Shown here piece after piece: positions 5,170 through 8,724 of a stretch of DNA of 8,724 bases (position 1 is the first letter of the stretch; each line of letters begins with the position of its first letter). The translations under genes were made by a program, and so were the position numbers. Below the pieces are notes generated by a model. That model searched no databases. It saw only the letters and a list, made by a program, of their open reading frames with translations, and had not been told where the DNA came from. Source of the stretch: Pseudonocardiales bacterium (lineage in GTDB: Bacteria > Actinomycetota > Actinomycetes > Mycobacteriales > Jatrophihabitantaceae). The DNA lies in contig JAODNL010000022.1 of the NCBI GenBank assembly GCA_025465405.1, positions 1 through 8,724 on the forward strand, in the 5' to 3' direction.

Positions 5170-5825
5170 CGAGAATCACCATTCGCCGTCGCGGGATTGG
5201 GCATGTTCCACCGGTCGATGACCGGTACTGCGTACTGGCTGCTGAGGAGGGACGGCGCGGCCGTGCCCAGGGCCAGCCGACCGCCGTCGACTGCACTTAA
5301 GCCGATCCACCTCGCACCCATCACTCTGCATATATGCCCGTGTGCGACGAGAACTACCGGTCCGGCTGCGAGATGATCAGCCGCACGTCGCAGGACGCGG
5401 TCGGCGCGGGCCGTCACCTGCTCTGCGGTCTCGCCGTGCGGCACGCCGTGCGTCCACAGGGTCCAGCCCGGAACTCGCTCGCGGATCTGGTGCGTCGTAA
5501 GGCCTTCGTAGTCGCCGTAGTCCCACTCGGCGAGGTCTTCGTCGATCGCGTCGACGCGGAGTCCCGCGAGGCGCGCTGTCGCCTGAGCGCGCTCGCGCGG
5601 GCTGCACAGGACGAGGGCTGGACGGAGGTCGCGGAGCGCCTGGCGCAACGCGACCGCCTGCGCCTCGCCAGCCGGAGTGAGCGGCAGGTCGGTACGGCCG
5701 GTGTGCTGGCCCGACTTGCTCCAGGTGGTCTCACCGTGTCGGATCAGCCACAGCTGGACGGCCTCGGGCAGGCCGTCAGGCGTGGCGAAGGCCGGTCCCC
5801 TCGGGGAACCGGCCTCTACCATCAC
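5166..5825 (-). CDS. Histidine phosphatase family protein (acid phosphatase / phosphoglycerate mutase-like)
   Basis: A branch-1 histidine phosphatase superfamily enzyme of up to 219 residues. LIRHGETTW (27-35) carries the phospho-accepting His30 and Arg29. HTGRTDLPLT, CSPRERA (Arg77), LAEWDYGDYEGLT (Glu100) and VAHGHICR (His162) complete the catalytic pocket. It is closest, from memory, to Rv3214 of M. tuberculosis, annotated gpm2 but characterised as a phosphatase rather than a glycolytic mutase; the short fold supports a phosphatase. Substrate unknown. GTG 5825 and ATG 5822 both open the frame 7-10 bp after the sodN stop, but the family usually starts only a few residues before RHG. The roughly 20 N-terminal residues are unusual, contain a strong hairpin (5789-5815) and are not preceded by a good ribosome binding site, so the start is uncertain. 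Its stop overlaps the anti-sigma start (GTGA). Confidence 0.88.
   Translation of the reverse strand: MMVEAGSPRGPAFATPDGLPEAVQLWLIRHGETTWSKSGQHTGRTDLPLTPAGEAQAVALRQALRDLRPALVLCSPRERAQATARLAGLRVDAIDEDLAEWDYGDYEGLTTHQIRERVPGWTLWTHGVPHGETAEQVTARADRVLRRAADHLAAGPVVLVAHGHICRVMGARWIGLSAVDGGRLALGTAAPSLLSSQYAVPVIDRWNMPNPATANGDSR
5789..5815 (-). terminator. Strong GC-rich hairpin after sodN, inside the start of the phosphatase frame
   Basis: AGGCCGGT (5789-5796) pairs with ACCGGCCT (5808-5815), and CCC (5797-5799) pairs with GGG (5804-5806) around a CTCG loop, with A5807 bulged: 11 base pairs in total. On the minus strand it begins 17 bases after the sodN stop, the usual place for an intrinsic terminator. 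No U-tract follows, as is common for actinobacterial I-shaped terminators. Because the phosphatase frame already opens before it, it could instead act as a partial terminator or attenuator that lowers expression of the downstream phosphatase, anti-sigma and sigma genes. Confidence 0.55.
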
Positions 5826-5832
5826 GCCGCCG

Positions 5833-6231
5833 TCACGCAGCGTTCTTGGTCTCCCAGAAGATCGTGTCGATCTCGGCGATGAGGTCCAGGAGCTTCTGCC
5901 CTTCAGCGGGATCGACCGATGACTTGCCGCCCGCGGCGCCCGCCTGCTTGGTCGCGCGGTTGAAAAGGTCGTGCAGCTGCGGGTACTTCTCGAAGTGCGG
6001 CGGCTTGAAGTAATCCGTCCACAGCACCCAGAGGTTGTGCTTGACGAGGTCGGCGCGCTGTTCCTTGATCAGCAAGGCACGGGTGCGGAAGACCGGGTCG
6101 TCGTTGCCCTGGTACTTCTCCTGGATCGCCTTGACCGACTCGGCCTCGATGCGCGCCTGCGCCGGATCGTAGACACCGCAGGGCAGGTCGCAGTGCGCGT
6201 GAGCGGTGATCATCGGACGGAACAATGGCAT
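5833..6231 (-). CDS. sodN: Nickel-containing superoxide dismutase precursor
   Basis: A 132-residue precursor of Ni-SOD, which converts superoxide to hydrogen peroxide and oxygen in the cytoplasm. The nickel hook HCDLPCGVYDPAQARIEAES begins at residue 13, with His13, Cys14, Cys18 and Tyr21 being His1, Cys2, Cys6 and Tyr9 of the mature enzyme. The preceding 12 residues (MPLFRPMITAHA) are a propeptide to be removed by SodX so that His13 becomes the N-terminus. The helical-bundle core retains DYFKPPHFEKYP and the C-terminal IFWETKNAA. Length is close to Streptomyces SodN. The ATG at 6231-6229 is set by a perfect GGAGGT 6-7 bases upstream. The maturation protease is encoded divergently next door. 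Nickel-responsive (Nur) control is known in Streptomyces, but I could not confirm an operator here. The phosphatase frame starts 7 bp after its stop. Confidence 0.97.
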   Translation of the reverse strand: MPLFRPMITAHAHCDLPCGVYDPAQARIEAESVKAIQEKYQGNDDPVFRTRALLIKEQRADLVKHNLWVLWTDYFKPPHFEKYPQLHDLFNRATKQAGAAGGKSSVDPAEGQKLLDLIAEIDTIFWETKNAA

Positions 6232-6318
6232 GGGTGAACCTCCAGATTTGTCGAAATCGGCGGTACTCGTTTTGACCCTACTACCGGCGCTCGAATACCC
6301 AAGAGGCAGCATTGGCGC
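6232..6318. promoter_or_regulatory. Divergent sodN/sodX control region
   Basis: The 87 bp between sodN and sodX hold overlapping promoter candidates. For sodN, minus-strand TTGGGT (6302-6297) and TAGGGT (6280-6275) are 16 bp apart, leaving a leader of roughly 40 bases. For sodX, plus-strand TTGACC (6272-6277) and AATACC (6294-6299) are 16 bp apart and about 20 bp before the ATG. The sodN -10 overlaps the sodX -35, so the two would compete for polymerase. A perfect inverted repeat, GATTT-GTCG-AAATC (6245-6258), sits just upstream of the sodN ribosome binding site and is a possible operator or leader hairpin. Confidence 0.45.
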
Positions 6319-6636
6319 ATGGCCGGCGCAGTACTCCCGTGGCAGCGCGTGCGCGTTTCGGGTCCGTCGATGTCGCCCACGCTCCGTGACGGCGACGTCG
6401 TGATCGTCCGCTACGGCGTAGCGCCGCGACCGGGTGACGTCGTGCTCGCCACCTTTCGCGAGATGCCCGAACGGCACGTTCTGAAGCGAGTCGTCCGCGC
6501 CGAGGGCGAGGGATGGTGGCTGGCATCGGACAACGCCGCGGCCGGCGGTGACAGCTCCGCCCACGGCGTTGCCGACGTCCTCGCGCGGGCGGTCCTGCGC
6601 TGGCGTCGGGGCTCGCTACCGCGACTCGTGCGGTGA
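6319..6636 (+). CDS. sodX: SodX, nickel-type superoxide dismutase maturation protease
   Basis: A 105-residue S26 (signal-peptidase-like) serine protease that trims the Ni-SOD propeptide so nickel can bind the new N-terminal histidine. VSGPSMSPTLRDGDVV (13-28) carries the nucleophile Ser17. HVLKRVV (53-59) carries the general-base Lys56. LASDN (68-72) and GDSSAHG (78-84) correspond to the conserved C-terminal S26 boxes, with the usual DSR changed to DSS. There is no membrane anchor or signal peptide, which fits a cytoplasmic substrate. The ATG at 6319 is preceded by AGAGG about 12 bases upstream, a rather distant ribosome binding site. The gene diverges from sodN, the standard partnership, and ends before a bidirectional hairpin shared with the convergent rmlC. 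Confidence 0.93.
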   Translation: MAGAVLPWQRVRVSGPSMSPTLRDGDVVIVRYGVAPRPGDVVLATFREMPERHVLKRVVRAEGEGWWLASDNAAAGGDSSAHGVADVLARAVLRWRRGSLPRLVR

Positions 6637-6655
6637 TTCCGCCCGGCACCTCTCG

Positions 6656-6701
6656 TTGACAACAGCATTCTTTGCCCTGGCCAGAATCTGCTGTTGATCA
6701 A
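6656..6701. terminator. Bidirectional hairpin terminator between sodX and rmlC
   Basis: The core is a perfect inverted repeat, CAACAGCA (6660-6667) and TGCTGTTG (6689-6696). It is extended inward by TTCT/AGAA past a 2-base bulge and outward by TTGA (6656-6659) and TCAA (6698-6701) past a single bulged A, for about 16 base pairs. The loop is about 11 bases. It lies in the 121-bp gap between two convergent genes, 20 bases after the sodX stop and 57 bases after the rmlC stop, and is AT-richer than its surroundings. No long T-tract follows on either strand. The rest of the gap shows nothing further. Confidence 0.72.
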
Positions 6702-6757
6702 GCCATGGCGGGTGGGCGTCGGACGGGTGTCGGATTCGCGGCCGGGCGTTGGGTGAG

Positions 6758-7357
6758 TCAGGTTCGCAGGGTCGCGTAGAACTCCTGGCAGGCCGCGTAG
6801 GCCGGCAGGATGCCCTGCGCGTGTGCCTCGCGCAGCGTCGGCGCGGCCGCGTCCTTGTCCGACAGGATCGGCTGGATATCCGCCGGCCACGGCAAGCCGA
6901 GGTCGGCATCGAGCGGCTGCGTGCCGAATTCCCGGCGTGGGTCGTATCCGGTCGAGCACAGGTAAGTGACCGCGCTGCCGTCGGCCAGGGACATGAACGC
7001 GTGCCCGAGCCCCTCGGAGACGTAGACGGCACGTCGATCGACTTCGTCGAGCTGCACCGCGTCCCACTCGCCGAACGTCGGCGACCCCACCCTGATGTCG
7101 ACGATCACGTCGAGTACCGCGCCCTTCGGGCAGTACACGTACTTCGCCTGGCTGGGTGGCACGGTCGCGAAGTGGATACCGCGCAATACGCCGCGCGCGG
7201 ATACCGACTGGTTGGCCTGGGCAATCGTCAGGCGCTGACCGACGGTCTCGGCGAAGACCTCGGCCTTGAACCACTCCAGGAACACGCCACGGTCGTCGCC
7301 GAACGTCCGCGGGGTGAACTCCCAGGCGCCATCGATCTTGAGGGCTCGCGTCTGCAT
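6758..7357 (-). CDS. rmlC: dTDP-4-dehydrorhamnose 3,5-epimerase (RmlC family)
   Basis: A 199-residue cupin-fold NDP-sugar epimerase. RmlC inverts C3 and C5 of dTDP-4-keto-6-deoxyglucose on the way to dTDP-L-rhamnose. GVLRGIHF (57-64) gives catalytic His62; Lys72, Tyr132 (TYLCS), Tyr138 and Asp169 fall at the same positions as in characterised RmlC. FLEWF, KGAVLDVIVDIR and GSPTFGEW are further family blocks, and LGLPWP lies at 154-159. All key residues for the double epimerase are present, but 3- or 5-only epimerases of deoxysugar pathways share them. The ATG at 7357-7355 is chosen because the sequence upstream is low-complexity and the family N-terminus follows directly. Only GGCGGC is available as a ribosome binding site, while TATCGT lies 8 bases upstream, so the mRNA may be leaderless or nearly so. 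No rmlA, rmlB or rmlD is nearby. Confidence 0.92.
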   Translation of the reverse strand: MQTRALKIDGAWEFTPRTFGDDRGVFLEWFKAEVFAETVGQRLTIAQANQSVSARGVLRGIHFATVPPSQAKYVYCPKGAVLDVIVDIRVGSPTFGEWDAVQLDEVDRRAVYVSEGLGHAFMSLADGSAVTYLCSTGYDPRREFGTQPLDADLGLPWPADIQPILSDKDAAAPTLREAHAQGILPAYAACQEFYATLRT

Positions 7358-7520
7358 AGCCGCCGACGATAGTGGCGCCCGGTCTCGAGCCGGAACTCGC
7401 GTGCGCCGCCGTCGACGGACGTGACAGACTCGACGCACCGGGCGAACCCCGAAAGCAGCTCAAGACCTGCGCCGTAACCTGGGCGGGCATGACCAGCGAT
7501 CGCCTAGGAAGGGCGCGGCA

Positions 7521-8693
7521 GTGGGGTTCGATCCCGACAGCACGGTGTTTCGCGTGCACGAGGGCGGCAAGCTCGTCCTGCGGAGCAAGATGCCACTCGC
7601 TGACCGCGAGTCGCTGTCGCTCGCGTACACGCCGGGCGTGGCCGAGGTGTGCTCAGCGATCGCCGAGGACGAGTCTCTGGCGCGGAGATATACGTGGCGC
7701 TCGCGGCTCGTCGCCGTCGTCAGTGACGGCACCGCGGTGCTCGGTCTTGGCAACATCGGCCCCGCCGCGGCGTTGCCCGTGATGGAGGGCAAGGCCGCGC
7801 TCTTCAGCGAGTTCGCCGGCATCAATGCGGTGCCGATCGTGCTCGGCACCACGGACCCGGACGAGATCGTCGAGACGGTGGTCCGGATCGCGCCGTCCTT
7901 CGGTGGCATAAACCTCGAGGACATCTCAGCGCCACGTTGCTTCGAGGTCGAGGCCCAGCTACGGGACCGTCTCGACATACCCGTCTTCCACGACGACCAG
8001 CACGGCACCGCGATCGTTGTTCTTGCCGCCCTGCGCAACGCGGCCACCGTGACCGGCCGCACCCTGTCCGACCTGCGTGTGGTCGTGTCCGGCGCCGGCG
8101 CGGCCGGCGTGGCGTGCACGAAGATCCTGCTCGCCGCCGGCATCGGCGACATCGCCGTGGCTGACTCGCGCGGCATCCTGCACGGCGGGCGCCATGGCCT
8201 GACCGCCGTGAAAGAGGAGATCGCGCGCACGACCAACAAGGCGGGCCACGCCGGTTCGATGGACGATGCGCTCGACGGGGCCGACGTGTTCCTCGGTGTC
8301 AGTGCGGGAGCGGTCGGCGAGGATTCCGTGGCCCGGATGGCGAACGACTCGATCATCTTCGCGCTGGCCAATCCCAATCCCGAGGTGGATCCGGAGATCG
8401 CGCACAGGCACGCGGCCGTCGTCGCCACGGGGCGCAGTGACTACCCGAACCAGATCAACAACGTGCTCGCGTTCCCGGGTGTCTTCGCCGGCGCCTTCGA
8501 CGCGGGTGCGCGCGCGATCACCGAGCGGATGAAGCTCGCCGCCGCCGCCGCGCTGGGCGACGTCGTGGCCGACGCGCTCGCGCCGGACCGGATCGTGCCG
8601 ACGCCGTTCGACACCCGCGTGGCGCCTGCCGTCGCCGCGGCTGTGGCCGCGCAGGCGCGCGCCGACGACGTCGCCCTGACGCTGTCGCCCTGA
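7521..8693 (+). CDS. NAD(P)-dependent malic enzyme (malate dehydrogenase, oxaloacetate-decarboxylating)
   Basis: A 390-residue short bacterial malic enzyme that oxidatively decarboxylates malate to pyruvate and CO2, feeding NAD(P)H and pyruvate pools in the cytoplasm. SLAYTPGVAEVC (33-44) carries the catalytic Tyr36 and MEGKAALF (88-95) the base Lys91. LEDISAPRCFEVE (132-144) with Glu133/Asp134 and FHDDQHGTA (157-164) with Asp158/Asp159 bind the divalent metal. VVSGAGAAGVA (188-198) is the Rossmann loop, and LANPNPE (282-288) and NQINNVLAFPG (310-320) close the active site. It lacks the C-terminal phosphotransacetylase domain of long MaeB proteins. Cofactor preference cannot be read with confidence. 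The GTG start at 7521 follows GGAAGGG with a 7-base spacing; an upstream ATG (7489) is out of frame. TAACCT (7475-7480) is a possible -10. The stop lies within a 14-bp tandem duplication. Confidence 0.94.
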   Translation: MGFDPDSTVFRVHEGGKLVLRSKMPLADRESLSLAYTPGVAEVCSAIAEDESLARRYTWRSRLVAVVSDGTAVLGLGNIGPAAALPVMEGKAALFSEFAGINAVPIVLGTTDPDEIVETVVRIAPSFGGINLEDISAPRCFEVEAQLRDRLDIPVFHDDQHGTAIVVLAALRNAATVTGRTLSDLRVVVSGAGAAGVACTKILLAAGIGDIAVADSRGILHGGRHGLTAVKEEIARTTNKAGHAGSMDDALDGADVFLGVSAGAVGEDSVARMANDSIIFALANPNPEVDPEIAHRHAAVVATGRSDYPNQINNVLAFPGVFAGAFDAGARAITERMKLAAAAALGDVVADALAPDRIVPTPFDTRVAPAVAAAVAAQARADDVALTLSP

Positions 8694-8698
8694 CGCTG
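8671..8698 (+). repeat. 14-bp perfect tandem duplication at the malic enzyme 3' end
   Basis: TCGCCCTGACGCTG occurs at 8671-8684 and again at 8685-8698, followed by a diverged third copy TCGACCTAGCGCCG (8699-8712). The unit is not a multiple of three, so the second copy is read in another frame and supplies the TGA stop (8691-8693). This looks like replication slippage at the extreme C-terminus. Confidence 0.9.
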
Positions 8699-8708
8699 TC
8701 GACCTAGC

Positions 8709-8724
8709 GCCGTCCCCTGACGGC
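8709..8724 (+). terminator. Hairpin after the malic enzyme gene
   Basis: GCCGTC (8709-8714) and GACGGC (8719-8724) form a perfect 6-bp stem with a CCCT loop, 15 bases after the stop codon. It reaches the last base of the window, so any downstream T-tract cannot be seen. Confidence 0.5.

Noticed and set aside
5328..5337. 10-bp palindrome GCATATATGC
   Set aside because: It lies within the phosphatase coding sequence (GHIC codons), with no repeat elsewhere in the window; probably chance.
6295..6300. GGGTAT on the minus strand upstream of sodN as a SigF -10 element
   Set aside because: There is no GTTT-like -35 at 14-17 bp upstream, so a SigF promoter is not supported.
6229..6564. Upstream in-frame extension of sodN to 6564
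   Set aside because: The Ni-SOD propeptide and a perfect GGAGGT place the start at 6231; the extension runs through the promoter and antisense to sodX.
6411..7559. 382-codon minus-strand open frame spanning sodX, rmlC and the malic enzyme start
   Set aside because: It crosses three recognised genes in wrong frames or on the opposite strand and has no family signature.
7460..8428. 322-codon minus-strand open frame opposite the malic enzyme
   Set aside because: Ser/Arg/Pro/Thr-rich shadow of a gene with all malic enzyme motifs.
1..8724. CRISPR arrays, tRNA or rRNA genes, insertion sequences, attachment sites
   Set aside because: No spaced direct repeats, cloverleaf-like segments, transposase motifs or terminal inverted repeats were seen.

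Overview
The window is high-GC, almost gap-free bacterial chromosome that reads as a free-living actinobacterium. The evidence is a WhiB1-type iron-sulfur regulator, a PdtaS-type sensor kinase, an UsfX/SigF-type anti-sigma/sigma pair, a nickel superoxide dismutase with its SodX protease, frequent GTG starts, GTGA stop/start overlaps and CRP/GlxR-type operators. I see no mobile element, CRISPR array, tRNA or rRNA. Genus cannot be fixed from the sequence alone.

Layout. (i) 1-476, minus: a two-gene carboxylate-uptake unit, a DUF3311 small membrane protein followed by the N-terminus of an MctP-like sodium:solute symporter cut by the window edge. (ii) 477-601: a divergent control region with a perfect TGTGA-N6-TCACA site and a separate inverted repeat. 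(iii) 602-2116, plus: pdtaS. It converges on whiB1 (minus, 2119-2370) with 2 bp between the stop codons. (iv) 2371-2628: whiB1 upstream region with a second CRP-like site. (v) 2629-3549, minus: diacylglycerol-kinase-family lipid kinase. It diverges from a small four-helix membrane protein (3582-3977) across only 32 bp, in which both genes appear to have symmetric leaderless promoters. (vi) 3974-5825, minus: a tightly coupled set of histidine-phosphatase-family enzyme, anti-sigma factor and SigF-like sigma factor, joined by 4-bp GTGA overlaps. (vii) 5833-6231, minus: sodN, only 7 bp upstream of the phosphatase and followed by a strong hairpin; sodX diverges from it at 6319-6636. (viii) A bidirectional hairpin (6656-6701) separates sodX from rmlC (6758-7357, minus). 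(ix) 7521-8693, plus: an NAD(P)-dependent malic enzyme, ending in a 14-bp tandem duplication and a terminator hairpin at the window edge.

How the genes fit together. From memory, gene order and relative orientation from the phosphatase to pdtaS match Mycobacterium tuberculosis Rv3214-Rv3220c, except that an anti-sigma/sigma pair sits where entC and Rv3216 lie there. The theme is stress and redox regulation: PdtaS and WhiB1 (signal and nitric-oxide sensing), SigF with its antagonist, and Ni-SOD. Putative cAMP-responsive sites stand at the carboxylate-uptake/pdtaS and whiB1 promoters. I found no strong candidate for a wholly new system. The most interesting points are the mirror-image leaderless promoter pair, the two CRP-like sites bracketing pdtaS-whiB1, and the possible sodN-phosphatase-anti-sigma-sigma transcription unit with an embedded hairpin.
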